Assembly: GCA_914767715.1 (NCBI GenBank) | Contig: OU612069.1 | Location: 22,999,387 to 23,063,386, forward strand | DNA length: 64,000 nucleotides | Reading direction: 5' to 3' | Source: Membranipora membranacea | Taxonomy: Eukaryota > Bryozoa > Gymnolaemata > Cheilostomatida > Membraniporidae | Part shown: piece by piece, positions 25,166-37,839 of the stretch | How the letters are laid out: each line of letters opens with the position of its first letter | How positions within the stretch are numbered: the first letter of the stretch is position 1 | Notes under the pieces: model-generated | Seen by the model: the letters and a program-made list of their open reading frames with translations, nothing else | Database searches by the model: none | Told to the model about the DNA's origin: nothing | Made by a program: the position numbers and the translations under genes

Positions 25166-27480
25166 GTTGCTGTTGAAATAGTACTACTCTGGACTTTTAA
25201 GAAGAAATTGAATTGAATTGAATATGAGAAACTGATGCACATGCATTACAATATATACAAGGAATCGTGTTCAATGATGAGATTCATTTGCAGGTCTATG
25301 ATTGGCTGTCGTATAGCTTGGTATTCTTCTTTCATTGTCAAGCATGGTCTTTGCAAAGTGATGTTCTTAATATAGAACGACGAAGTTCCATCTCAAGGCA
25401 ATAATGATATATCAGCTCCATGAAGGATTTCCAACCCTTTGCTTGTGTCCATAGATGTGATTTGTGTCATTGGACGTCCATGTGCGTTCACTTTCGGTAC
25501 ATCTTTGTTTACTAGTACGACTTAATGTAGCGATGATCAGTGATATTTGAACTTACACTCACAAATCTGAAATAATCACTTGAATTGAAGATTTGGGACA
25601 TTATCCCTCAATTTAATTGCAATGATGGTGGTTTAACTCTAATCAGCCAGTTTTGTTTCTTATCCTATCAATATTTTCAGTTTTAAAGTATGTATCAACC
25701 CATTTTATCAGGATAGTTGGGAGACATACACATTGTAGCCAATATACAACCTACATCAGAAGAAATAAACGATTTATGAGCTAGGCCCATAGGCATTTTT
25801 GTACCCAGCGGAAAAGAGGGAAAATTGCCATTCTAGAGTACTTAGCACTTAAATTTATGGTGTTTCCATTTAAATGTTCATATTCTGCCCCAATTGTCTG
25901 TTTTCAGCCCTGTTTGGGGCCCCGATTGCCTAGAATAACATGGCATACATCCATCATAGCCTCTATCACCATATACCTGTGCTGTCAATCTGTTGTGTTG
26001 TCCTTTTTGAGTCACACCTAGTAACCAAGCAGTCAATTGCGCTGATAAAAAATTAGAAAACGGCAGCATGCCATCAAAACTTTGTGGTGTCATTAAATTG
26101 GAAAAACTTGAGAAAAGGTAGATATAGACCCATTGGCTTCATAAATTATCAGCCATCGGGTAAGACAGACAAAGTAGCTGATTCTAGTCGTGATAAATGA
26201 AACTCAAGATGCCCCGAGCCTTGCAAAGCTATGGTTTTATCATAAAAAATTCTAACCGGTAGAGAACTACCAAGGGTGGTTCATCAGATGTAACTATTTA
26301 TCCCGAAAGATAAGCGAAAAAGAAACACCAACACCTTCTTTAATAATGTTTTATACAATAAAATACGAACGCTTGTATAGAAATTAAACATTGATACTCA
26401 TAAGAGATCAAAAAGACTTTTTTTGATTCCAAGGCATACCACGTAGCATGCTCGCATTGAGACTAGCATCTAAACAAAAATTCGGATCCGAGATCACTAA
26501 CAGCCAGCATTCTAACATCATCATCTGTGTTTTTCCATACTCACAGACCCTGCAGATCCCTTCACCTGTGTCCATGGATTTCCTTTGATGTACTATAGAT
26601 CTGGCTTCTAAGCTTCTCATTTTAAAATGCATCAATGCCCAGCCGCCAGGCTAGTCTCAATATTTTCATTTTTTTAATCACTTGTCAATTCGATAATCGA
26701 ATACCCAGGACTGGTTTGCCTTTGTTCACTGTAACATGACCATATGTTTCGGTCAACAGTTTGAGGAGGAAGGGGTGATATCAGATATGGGTATATTGCA
26801 TTTGCAGGTCTTATGAATAGAATCAGTCACATTGCAATGTTGATTTGAAAATCACCCAGTCAGTGTGTCCGTCTTCTCTCCTCTTAGTGCCTCCATTAAC
26901 GTCACTTCCAGTACCACTGCTTAGCTCACATAACTGAACTCATATTAACTTACCAAGTCTTGGTTTATCCAAAAGTTATACTTCCATATTTCAATATTCT
27001 GAGCTCCAATGTCACAAGATCAGAGGTAAAGCAATGAAAGGAAGTGTTTGACCTTTGTACCTCAATATCATATGTATTTTGTTGGTTAGCCAATCAGGAC
27101 CACAAAAAAAAGACTTCAAAGGAAATGTTATGAATACTAGTCTATATGGACTGTGCTCTATAACAAACTCACAGATCAGGAGGGGGGCCTCAAAATCAAG
27201 GAGAGCCAACTCCAAAATATACAACAATTTCAATCTAAAAATCCATTTTTGTAAGAAGTTAATTGTTATAAAATTGATAAAAAAAAGTATTTTTGCTAAA
27301 TTTCTTTGTTACAAGTGTGATTAGTGGATTTCAGAGTTTATTGCATTGTGGTGAAGTAGTGGTAACCTGCCATTTATCTGGTCAATGGATTTTCTGAAAC
27401 CATCTTTTATTGTAAAACTACAGTGCAAATTTTTTGCTTTTCATCTGCAAACTTTCTTTGAACGCTCTTTTAATGTCGGT
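25166..27480. other. Gene-free stretch
   Basis: I see no conserved coding sequence. It has short isolated ORFs on both strands and an (AATTG)n-like run near 25208. The 26408-26635 minus ORF is unsupported. Confidence 0.45.
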
Positions 27481-27596
27481 ACACCTGAACGTCCATACAC
27501 CCGAACATCCGTACACCCGAACGTCCGTACGGCTGAACGTACATACGTACATACATACGTACATACATACACACATACATACACACATGGCAGCCT
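27480..27596. repeat. Compound minisatellite and (ACAT)n microsatellite
   Basis: Units of about 16 bp (CACCCGAAC.TCCGTA) repeat at about 27480-27535 and grade into (GTACATAC)n/(ACAC.TAC)n up to 27590. ORFs crossing it in several frames (HTYIHTYIHT type) are translations of the repeat, not genes. Confidence 0.9.
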
Positions 27597-28084
27597 TCCA
27601 GACTCCCCTGTACATCAACATGAGAATTAATTTAAGTAATATCAATAAATATATCTGATATGGATTCTGTGCAATAATAAAGGGAATCATAGGGTTCGGA
27701 ACACTTTTTTTTCTGCTGAGCAAAAGTTGGCAGCTCTAGCATGAGAAACATTTTAACTAATGATGTCCTTAAAATATCATCCATTGAATAGGTATCTGAG
27801 CAGCGTTAATGTCACAAAATACCAAGCAAATATTTAGGTTAGAGTAAGAGCAGTTTTATAAATAAGCAGTTTTGACGTTGTGCATAAATTAGAGTTCAGT
27901 TCAGTCCTTGTGTGATACATGATGACTGAACTACACACTATAATATAACCTAGACCATGCATGTCCAACCTTTTCTCGGATTTGGCCACTTTTTTTTGTC
28001 TTCATCCCATTTCCCCGAACCAAGTTGATGAACCAAATGAAGTCATAATCATGTTAAGTAAGCAGGGCTGTATCCATGGGATTT

Positions 28085-28170
28085 GAAGTGGTGGGGAGCG
28101 TGCGGGAGGGGCGTTGAGCGCCTTCCCGCCAGGGTGGTATGGGGGGCCTCCCCCAGAAAATTTTCAAAAA
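28085..28170. repeat. GC-rich hairpin-type dispersed repeat
   Basis: A GC-rich island in AT-rich DNA, with 'GGGGGGCCTCCCCCAGAAAA' at its 3' edge and inverted G/C runs (GGAGGGGCG...CGCC). A similar GC-rich block lies at about 39248-39310. Such blocks are common as short non-autonomous elements. Confidence 0.5.
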
Positions 28171-29056
28171 TCAGAGGTAGTTTTAAGGCATTTCAGCCTT
28201 TTTTGAGATGAAAATTGATAAAAAATTGGCCCCAGGATTTAAGTGTAACAGAAAGGGACCTCATTGTATCCCTACTGTGATTGATCCTTAGAATTTTATA
28301 AAAATTGGTGAAACGTAATATGTCTCAAATTTTAAAATGGTGGTTGCAAAGTACACAAGGGAATCATAGGAGGTAGGTACCAGATCTTACATTCCTGCTC
28401 AACAGTCAGTAAAATATGTGATATTGTTATGAATTGATTTAATAATCGTAATAATCGTCTTTTGTGTGAGCAGTTTTTCATCAAAATTCTGATTCTACTG
28501 ACCGCCACAGAGAAGGCTTTCGAGACAAGTTGCCAAAACCTTGCCAACATCAAACTTTGACATGCTCAATCCCTCTCGTTCTCGTTCAAGTTTGGCCCAA
28601 AGGTTTGTTTTGAGGCGGGCCACTGCACAGAAGGATAGCGCACATTATTCAGTCTTAGATCTATTGATGAACTATATACCTCATGACAAACAGAAACTTG
28701 CTTCACTATCCCTATGTATAACACAAGGGGCAACTGTTATTGACAAACATAAATATAGTGAATGTGTATTCATAACTTTTATCGCAATTTTAGGGTCTTT
28801 TTCAAAATTGACCTCCTGAATAAGTGGAAGGACCATGGCCCCCTGGCCCTACCTATGAGTACACCACTGTAAGTAAGGTAATGTGAGTCGGAATTCCCAT
28901 TTACTGCAATAGAGCATTAATTGAACTTTTCAAGGTGTGATAACTGGACATTCAGATATGACAGAATACTGAAGACCATGTACACCTTGTGGAATTCCCT
29001 TCACAATTTTTATTTTTGAACAAGTTGTGAAAATGTGTCTCAACTTTTTTTGTGGT

Positions 29057-29422
29057 AAGGGTGCATTTGGCCGAACAAAATTATCAATTTGGCCGAAATG
29101 GCCGATTTGGCCGAGGTTGGGCATGGCTGACCTAGATAACCGCTAACTAGCAAGGGTGCATTTGGCCGAACAAAATGATCAATTCGGCCGAAATGACCGA
29201 GGTTGGGCATGGCTGACCTAGATAACCGCTAACTAGCAAGGGTGCATTTGGCCAAACAAAATGATCAATTTGGCCGAAATGGCCGATTTGGCCGAGGTTG
29301 GGCATGGCTGACCTAGATAACCTCTAGCCAGTAAGGGTGCATTTGGCCGAACAAAATGATCAATTTGGCCGAAATGGCCGATTTGGCCGAGGTTGGGCAT
29401 GGCTGACCTAGATAACAGCTCA
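29057..29422. repeat. Four-copy satellite-like tandem array, about 95-bp unit
   Basis: Copies begin with AAGGGTGCATTTGGCCGAAC at 29057, 29152, 29238 (AAAC variant) and 29333. Spacings are 95, 86 and 95 bp. Copy 2 lacks 9 bp. Each unit carries repeated TTTGGCCGAA/ATGGCCGA words with GGCC palindromes and ends GGGCATGGCTGACCTAGATA. The minus-strand ORFs here are repeat translations. Confidence 0.93.
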
Positions 29423-31192
29423 CTTCCTTTTCCTGTTTTCTTGCACATGCTCAGAGGGTGAACTCAGGAATCTGAAAACATTCTGGCTGAAATTTTCCAT
29501 CTATTTCAAGCTGTATATTGTCTTGATACAATAAAAGGATTGGATTGTATGTAGCTTTTCATACATTTTGAGGTATTATTTATAAAAATCATGAATTTTT
29601 AACAAGATTGCATAAAATAAACCTCTGCAATGCCCTGCTAAAGATGCGGCTTTTCGCATTTGAAACCTCTGTTCCCCTTTAAATAAATATACCTGCTACA
29701 GCACGATATGTCACACTAAGTTCTCATCTCATTATCAATATATAAACAGGGCATCTCCAGCGTTGTATTCATTATATCAAAGCCTGCCATCACATCCTTC
29801 TCTTCTATATCATAAACACATTTTGATTAATGTTTTTGCTGTATGTGTAAGTTCAAACCTCGCTAATCATTGCTATATTAAGTCGTACTAGGAGATGCGC
29901 CAAAAGTGATCACATATTAGCGTCCGGTGACACAAGTCACATAATATCGACACAAGCAAAGGGCCAGAAATCCTTCACGGAGCTGATATACCACGTTGCC
30001 TAGAGTCGGAACTTTGACTTGCTTTATTCAGAATATCAATTTGCAAAGACTATGCTAGAGTACTAATGGAGAATACATAGCTACATGACACCTAATCATA
30101 GACCCACAAATGCATCCCAATTCAAATCTGAAAAGTCATAGAGTTCAACAATCGAGCCAAACATTATTGTACACTCAGAATGTTTTCAAGGGTAAACATA
30201 AGGTATCCCTTGAAATAGTCTACAAGATGACGACAGTCCAATATTATCCAATATCCAATACCGAAATTTGCCTACAAGAGATGCCATTTTGGCATAAAAT
30301 ATAATCACCACAAATTTCCAACTTGACTATTTTGATTCTGTGGAGCCAGATCGGAAGAGACTTAACATAAAGCGGTATTGTTGAGGAGAAGAACAGAACA
30401 CAATATTAGCAGTTTGTTCATTGCAAACTAGCAGTGGTGAGGTAAAATTGGCGGAGTGTATGCTTGACCACCTGAAGAGTAATTGAATGGTTATATTAAT
30501 TACACTGCCACTACTGCAGAACTGGCAAGCCTGATGTGGCACGTCCTGGCTTTTCAGGTTTAATTCCGATTCTATATTTGTATAATATGCATTGGTTGCG
30601 GAAAAGTTGAAATACAAAATTAAAACATCAGAAGCAAACTAATTTAAACCTTCTATGCCTATTCTTTCATTTGAATGACAATTTAGCTCAAATCATTTTA
30701 TTTCTCATGGATTTGGCAATATATATGATAGCAATGGGTGTTTTCTCAGCCACACCTGTTGGAACGGTACAATATACACCTATTACAGGTTTGAGCAAAA
30801 CCAAAAGATCTGATTCTTGGTAGCCTAGGTTTAACTGATAAGATTACTTTTCAAATAGCTGAAGGATTGTGACCCACAGTGCACAGTCAAATCAACAATG
30901 AATGAGTATCTGTTGAATTATTAATAACAGAACAAAACATTTATTATTGATTAATTTATACACGGCATGGTTTGTTATTGAGCCCAAAACATATCATTGA
31001 ATATAACAGCAGCATTCCTGTTCTATTAATCAAAGGAGCCCAATATCCTTTATAGTTTTTGACTGCTGTTACCTGAAGTTGAATATGATCATTGATTGCT
31101 GAGAAATTTTTCTGACTGGGTGTTACACTGAAGCTAACAACTGAGGAAGACACACTTTATGAAATATAAGCAGACATTCTTTTAACTTGGAA
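29423..31192. other. Intergenic upstream of TRIM-like gene 1
   Basis: AT-rich sequence that presumably contains the gene 1 promoter and 5' UTR. No conserved ORF or recognisable repeat. Confidence 0.45.
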
Positions 31193-34100
31193 ATGATGGC
31201 CTCCAACGATTATTCAGCAGATCTCCCAATGCAATCAGATGATCTAAGTTGTGGATTTTGTCTACAGAAGTTTATGTACATGGAGGATCCTCGTATACTA
31301 CCGTGTCACCATGTGTTCTGTCTCCCATGTTTGGAGGAAGATCTGGATAATATCAAAACTGTCCAGTGCGGATTTTGCAGGTCAGTTGACATACATTGCT
31401 GTCTATGTTTTAGTCGATGGAAATGTCGCTTTTCTTTGGATAGTGAGTGTGGGTGAAGGAGCTAATGCCAACGAATTTCGCATCCACAATCCTATAGATC
31501 ATTGGCAGACAATACATCTTTATTTGGTAGCTTTGTATTGTAATCTTATTACTCTCAGTATCATTTCGTCAATTGCAATGTTCAATAACAGGGAACCTTC
31601 AACCAAATCCGTCTTCATCATTAAAGGAAAAAGGCAGGTATAAAGGTCCAGCCAGCGTAGAGCTATTGGCAGCAGTATCAAATTCATATTGGGCTAGCAG
31701 TGTTCAAATTTCTCCTTTCTTAGGGAATGAGTGGAGATGCAGTAATTTTTTTTATTTGGAAATTGAATGCGCTGGTGCAGAAATATGTGATACACATTCC
31801 CAAGCAAGAAATCCACTCAGAAAGTGGGTAAAATACTTCTGACTTCATTGAAAAATGCCCCCTACAGCAATTTCAAATTATCCGCTGCAAATTATACCAT
31901 CTCCTATTGGTTGATTTTGACGCTTAAGATTATGGTTTCAGAGATTGCCTAGATACTGTTGTCAAGAATTCAATTGACCAGTGTAGTAAAATCCAATATT
32001 TCTCAAGTGTGATGAGCCAACTCAACAAGGGAGTATATTCAATGTCCATTGATGTCTACAGAGTACAAATTCCTATAGAACACACTTGACCAGCACAGTT
32101 TCAAGTAATACTTCATGTTCTGTAGAGGATTTTGAGGGGGTTACCCTAAGGTGGCGATACCCGCCACTGCAACCACGCCCATTGCCTATTTATACTGAGT
32201 ACGCCGACTCTCTCTAAAACGAGTACGACGACTCTATCTGCCTGGAAATATACCGAGTACGACGACTCTAACTGAGGGGGGGGGTGACGAGTACGACGAC
32301 TCTAAATGAGGGGGGGTAACGAGTACGACGACTCTAACTGAAGGGGTAACGAGTACGACGACTCTATCTGAAGGGGGGGGGGGGTAACGAGTACGACGAC
32401 TCTATCTGGGCTGGGAATATAATTGTCCTGACTTTGGGGCTGGCTTTGGGGGGGGGGGGGGGATATGTGGACAAAGATAGTAGGATTATTTATCTGGCAA
32501 GATTAATTTGGGAGGGAAGGGATATGGACAAACTATTAACATATTTATCAGGCAAAATAAATTGGGGAGGGAAGGGATATGGACAAACTATTAACATATT
32601 TATCAGGCAAAATAAATAGGGGAGGGAAGGGAGATGGACAAACTATTATTACTACTTATTCGGCGGGCGAGACAAAAGGAAGCAAATGGGCCAGGGGAAG
32701 AGGGTTGGACAATATAATCAATGGGAGGGAAGGGGTATAGATAAAATAAATTACACAATTGGGGAGGGGAGGGAATGGCTCTGGGTTTACAACTATCTTT
32801 GCAAGATTGCTTGACTGGGCTAGACTGGAACTGGACTAGATTGAACTGGACTGGACTAGACTGGCAATCAGGTCAATGGATGCAGTGGTGCAATGGGGGT
32901 TTTCACTTGGCCTCTACCTACTACCCAAGGGAGGCTACAGTCTAACAACAGAGTACAAACAAGGCAACATTATGTCAAGGCAGGGAGGTCTGCCAGCAGG
33001 CAGAACTCAAGAAACTTACTTCAATAGGTTGTGTTCAGTTGTAAGGCACTTTATTGGTGATCTGTTTACTAGTTTGAAAATATAAGGTCTTGTTGCTTCC
33101 GCTGCTACATACTAACTGACTAGACTCTTCTGATGTTCAGTTATAAAAAGCATAATGTAATATGATATTGGCTGATGCAACAGCAGGAAACAGGGAACAT
33201 TCTGGATGGGTGTGTAAGAGTTAAAATCAGGTCTGTACAGAGGAGCCAAGACCTACAGAGAGATATTGTAAAGACTGTGATAAAAGACTGTGCTCAGAAC
33301 ATCTTCGGGTAAGTATGTTGAGGTTACTTTCTTTACTGGCGAAAAGAAAATTTCAATCATTGAGAGAAGGATAGAGATACACCCAACCTTGAAAGCTCCC
33401 CTGCCCCAAATGGGACTCAACATCTCCAAAACAGAATGGATTGATGGCCATAATAAGCAAGCCCCCCCTAAAACTACTCAGCGTTGTCTCATCCTGGGTC
33501 ACGATTGCCACCTTTCGCAACACAGAGTACATGTTAGAGTTATTGGCCTAACATGGCTCGTTGCTGGGACCCCTTGTAATTCGAAGTCGCCGGGAAACCC
33601 TGATCAATCCTATTCATGTGTTCTGAACAATGTTGAGATTTCTGAGGGTAGGCTTTAAATCCGGCGTGATTTTGCTCTGTCAACGTATCAATTAAACTTG
33701 TATTCCTTACAGTTCCATAACTCCTTGCTGGGAGGTGATCACCTGCTGCTCACACTGAAAGAACTCAAAACAGTACGACATCGTAAGACAGTGAAGGATA
33801 AATGTCCCGATCATACTAAACAAGAGTTAAGACATGTCTGTAAACATTGTATATCTCTGTTCTGCGAGAGCTGCTCCATGGACTCCACTTGCAAAGGTTA
33901 TTACTGTGATGTTGCCAAAGTCAGGTATCATCTGATGCTGCACCAGATGATACCAAAGCTTTTTTTTATTCCTCCACCGATAAACAATCATTCCACTGTT
34001 TTACTGTTTCCATGTAGTTTATGTTAGTAAATCATTTGTTTTGTGTGGTTGATCTTCTTAGGAAATCACCTAGTCTTTTTCTTTGTCCACAACTTAAATC

Positions 34101-37100
34101 AGACACGCTTGCTAGGCATATTGTTATAATCCTCATTGTCCTCAAGAGTGTTTAACAAAAACAGGCTTTCACAATTTTCAATCCCAGGATCTATCAACTA
34201 CCATGCAATTAAGCGTATTGACGTTCTTGGAGAAGAGTATAGGACACTATTGGAAGAAAACATGAAGAAAATTTCTCATAGAATCAGTGAATATGCAAAG
34301 ACGGAAAAAATAAACTGGAGAGCTTTGGATGAAATTGAGGTGAAAGTGGGAAAGATGATTCAAGAGGTTCAAGACATAACAGAGAACCAGGTACTTCCTG
34401 ATGAAGTTTTATCAGGGTGCAAAAGAACTATACTACATCAAGAGTTAGCCAGGGGAAGCCAATTTCCATTTTACTCATGAACTGTACTATACTCACCCTT
34501 GTAACATCTATTATTTTTTAATCTTGAATACTCTTGGCGTTGAATAAGAGTGATGCCCATGGATGATGATTAAAATTAAGTAAGCAATATCAAGATTAAA
34601 AATCTTTTCCTATGTAGTTGAGATTTTCTGCTTTTGAGCATTTCTCCATTGTTGTTGATAGTCCCAAAAAAAAGCTAGCGGGTAAATAGTCATATGGATT
34701 ATTTTAGCGAAATGAGAGGAGATAACTCCAAATTTGAACATCCCATTGTTTGTTTATGAGACTGAATGCACACATAAGGTATATAAAATTGGTGCAATAT
34801 TGAGAATGGCACTTGAGTGAGTTGGGGGAGTCTATTTTACACACCCATACAAGAAAATTTCATTCAAACAACCCATTATAGGAGGGTAGCAGACTGATTT
34901 TTTACGGTAATTCCTCGTCACCACCAGTTTTCAGGTTTAAAACACAAATATAAGCCAAACCCATATCCATTGAAGTATCTTTTATTGTCTTATTCACCAA
35001 AATGATCATGACTTTTTAGATAGCTGCGCTAAGAGCAGAATCAGAGAATATACAAGACAAGATCAAGGAGTACCTCTGCCAATGCGCTGCAGAGGTTGAA
35101 AACCACGTTGTCCAGGAGTTTGAGCGAAGAGAAGAACTTGATGTACTCTGGCAACAGCTGAACTCAGTTTTTATGAACCTCACAGATGCTGCCCTTCTCA
35201 GCGGGTACAGGGATATGTCCGGCAGGGCAAGGAAATTGCTGGCTATGAATCCGATATCATTCAAACCAGATTTTCTGAAACTCGGAGGCAAGTTTATTCA
35301 CAAAGTACATCCTTGATGACAACATAGCAATTTCGATCATGTCCCTTCATCAATGGGTTTAATGATGGTTGTTTTATTATCAGGGCTAACTTAAAATCTA
35401 AATGCAAAGTTGAATCTTCTATTTTCATATACTTCCAACTTACCCCCAAACCTAGCATCCTTAATGATGTGTTTCGGTACAACAGAGATCTAATATTGCA
35501 ATCTGTATGGCTTTATCTCTAAAGTGTACCTTCTAATATCCTTGCTCATTCCATCAATCAGTGTGGGCAACCATTACAAAATTGATGCAGCACTGTTGCA
35601 AAACAAAGCATATCTTTCAAAGACTCATAGGTTGTGGTTTTTTTTTCCATATTAATAGGAACAAAAGGATCTGATTGTTCACTGCCTATATACCTTACCC
35701 GAGAGTCTACACACATACCAAAAAAGCTGGTGTTATATAATGCAAATCCTCTTAGGGCTACCAGCTTGAACTGGACTGAAGATGGAAGAATCATATGTGG
35801 TGGTGAAGAAAAGGTCACCTTGCTTGATCAAACTCTACAAACTGAAAAATGGTGTAATATTGGGTTTCAGTATTTAGACTGTGTCGATGAAGTGGAAAAT
35901 GGTTACATCATCATGGTTCGGCACAATTACGTATCATTTTTGCAACTTCTATCTAGCGAAATGTTAGTTAAAGAACAACCATTTGCAAAAATACATGGTT
36001 TGCAAAAAAACAACTTTTCTAAAACAATGCATCACATCTTAGTGGTCAATAGAAAAAACAAATCAATCGATGTGTATGATAGAACCACTTATCAGATGAC
36101 CATGATCATAAAGGTAGATAGAGAAAATCTTACAGGAATCCATGCTATGTACGATAATACTGTGGTAGTTTCAGGGAAATCACAAGTGCGTCTCTACAAG
36201 ATATGCGCTGGTGCTCAGCCTATCTGGACACACACAGGAATAAAGAATCCTTCTGACATCACATCAGATAGCCGGGGATTCATTTATGTGACCAGCATGC
36301 TTTCTAAGAAGATCGATGTGCTATCAATGGAAGGTAAGGGTAAACTCTTGGCCAAGCGAACCACATGATGTTATCATTTCATTGTATCCATTGTACAAAA
36401 GCATTATCGTGACATCATTTAAGGCCACTGGCCAACTTCTTAAGTTCCTGCTATTTGTGTCATATAGTCAGAGATTGAGAACAGATGTGTGATATTTGTG
36501 GCAGATTTAATTTGAGGAAAAGGGGTTGTTGGGATTTGCATACTGTTTGACAGAGGTTACATGAATTTTAAAAGTGCACGATTATTTTGACCAATGTTGA
36601 CAGTTGAGGGAGATGTGTACAAACTCCCTGTTGATCTGGTGGTAAAATTAAATACACCTTCATAAATATCCCACAAATGTTACTCGAGAATCGGTGAAAA
36701 AACAAAGACAGTCAGGGTTTCAAACAACTTTCCATTGATTAATAGCAGATTGCACCTTCTGCATAGGGAAAAAGACAATATCTAATTCAGATGATTATTC
36801 ACCCAGAATTCTTGAGAAACATTTCATCCATCAGGTACTCAAACTCAGCTAAAATAGAATACCACAGAGCAGTTTCCTGTTCCTGTTATTATTTACTACC
36901 CATTAATGCATTGCTGCGAAACCCTGGTTGCCCTTTAAGCTTTGAGTTTGTTCATGTTTATAATTTTTGATTTGTGGTCATTATGTCTTACAGGTAACAA
37001 CGTAGCACAATTGGTAAGTGACCAGTTGAGGGGTGATATTATTGATATATCAGTCTCTGGAAACAAGATGGCTTTAGCTTGTGGGAGCAATGGTATCATT

Positions 37101-37121
37101 TTACTAACCATAGAGAGATGA
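31193..37121 (+). CDS. TRIM-like RING/B-box/coiled-coil/beta-propeller protein, copy 1
   Basis: A probable E3 ubiquitin ligase with TRIM architecture. Exons with firm support: 31193-31380 (RING: CGFC, PCHHVFCLPC, CGFC), 33231-33308 (half of B-box 1: RYCKDCDKRLCSEH), 33713-33896 (B-box 2: CPDH, VCKHC, FCESC), 34188-34390 and 35020-35287 (coiled coil), 35659-36333 (propeller repeats) and 36994-37121 (last blade, stop). Four internal exons match copy 2 in length or phase (184, 203 and 268 nt identical; 675 versus 699). The 5' half of the B-box 1 exon is missing. A 46-nt candidate exon at 31592-31637 restores frame and gives 589 aa, but the first Cys pair of B-box 1 is reduced. The 35287 donor is GC, not GT. 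The intron after exon 1 is filled with minisatellites. Start at 31193 or 31196. Confidence 0.8.
32197..32405. repeat. Minisatellite, GAGTACGACGACTC core, 7 copies
   Basis: Cores start at 32197 (one mismatch), 32221, 32255, 32289, 32321, 32351 and 32389, spaced by G-rich linkers that end GTAAC. Core ends GAGT and ACTC are complementary. It lies in TRIM-like gene 1. Confidence 0.93.
32440..32875. repeat. G-rich minisatellites (about 57-bp unit, then TGGACTAGAC unit)
   Basis: After a poly-G run (about 32449-32462), units GGATATGGACAAACTATTAA...GGGGAGGGAAG start at about 32461, 32520, 32575 and 32631. Degenerate GGGAGGGAAGGG pieces continue to about 32775. A short (ACTGGACTAG)n array lies at about 32815-32870. 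An ORF at 32434-32619 is repeat translation. Confidence 0.88.
36715..36860 (+). repeat. Dispersed repeat, copy A (coding-like), in last intron of TRIM-like gene 1
   Basis: About 140 bp matching 40160-40300 at roughly 85%. It contains GCAGATTGCACCTTCTGCAT and GATGATTATTCA. Translated, both copies give ADCTFCIGKKT.SNSDDYS, and several differences fall at third codon positions. Confidence 0.6.
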
Positions 37122-37839
37122 GACATACTTCATTATTTTCCCAAACGGTTGAGTAGTATCAAAGTCTTTTTTCTACTGTATTCTGTTAAATCATGTGCAT
37201 GTACATATGCTTTGCTTTATGCATCGAGCAACTATAATTCCCTTTCTAAAAGATGAACCCCAGGAACCACAATAAAAAAGCATGAGTAGCTGCTAAAAAA
37301 AACCATATCGTATATCTGAATCCATTTAATGGTTTTTTTTTCAATTAGCGATGGATCATAAAGAAGGGTGACCTATTTTTTCACTTAGAGCAAGGATGCT
37401 TCAAGTGTTTCCTAATTGTTGCGGTAGTCCACAAGATGTAACCACCGAGTGTTCAATGATCTAGCCTTAAACTTATAACAATTACTATAGATTATTATTA
37501 CAATAATAATCCATAACCATTCAAACATATTTTTTGTGTCACCCTTTTTTGTTTCTTATCTAATGACACTTTTGAAAAACATTTTCTAGAAAATGATATA
37601 GATGGCAATAAAGTTATACAAAAACCTTGTTTTCCTCCGAAATTTCACAGTAATTTCTTATGCCAGTCTTTGTTGACATTATTGTAATTCAGAGAGATTT
37701 TAACACATTACCAACAGTCCTGTCCAGATGACTACCAGTGCGGCGGCTCAGTATCAATTTGGTGCATTGAGAAAAGTTGTGATATATTCTCAACTTTCTG
37801 TTTATGGTGGGTTTCCAATTTAGCTGCAATACTGGTCAA

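Noticed and set aside
27418-27723. Overlapping ORFs with CVCMCVCMYVCMYVC or HTYIHTYIHT
   Set aside because: They are translations of the ACAT microsatellite in several frames.
28930-29448. ORFs repeating GQIGHFGQID
   Set aside because: They are products of the 95-bp tandem array, with no start context or other exons.
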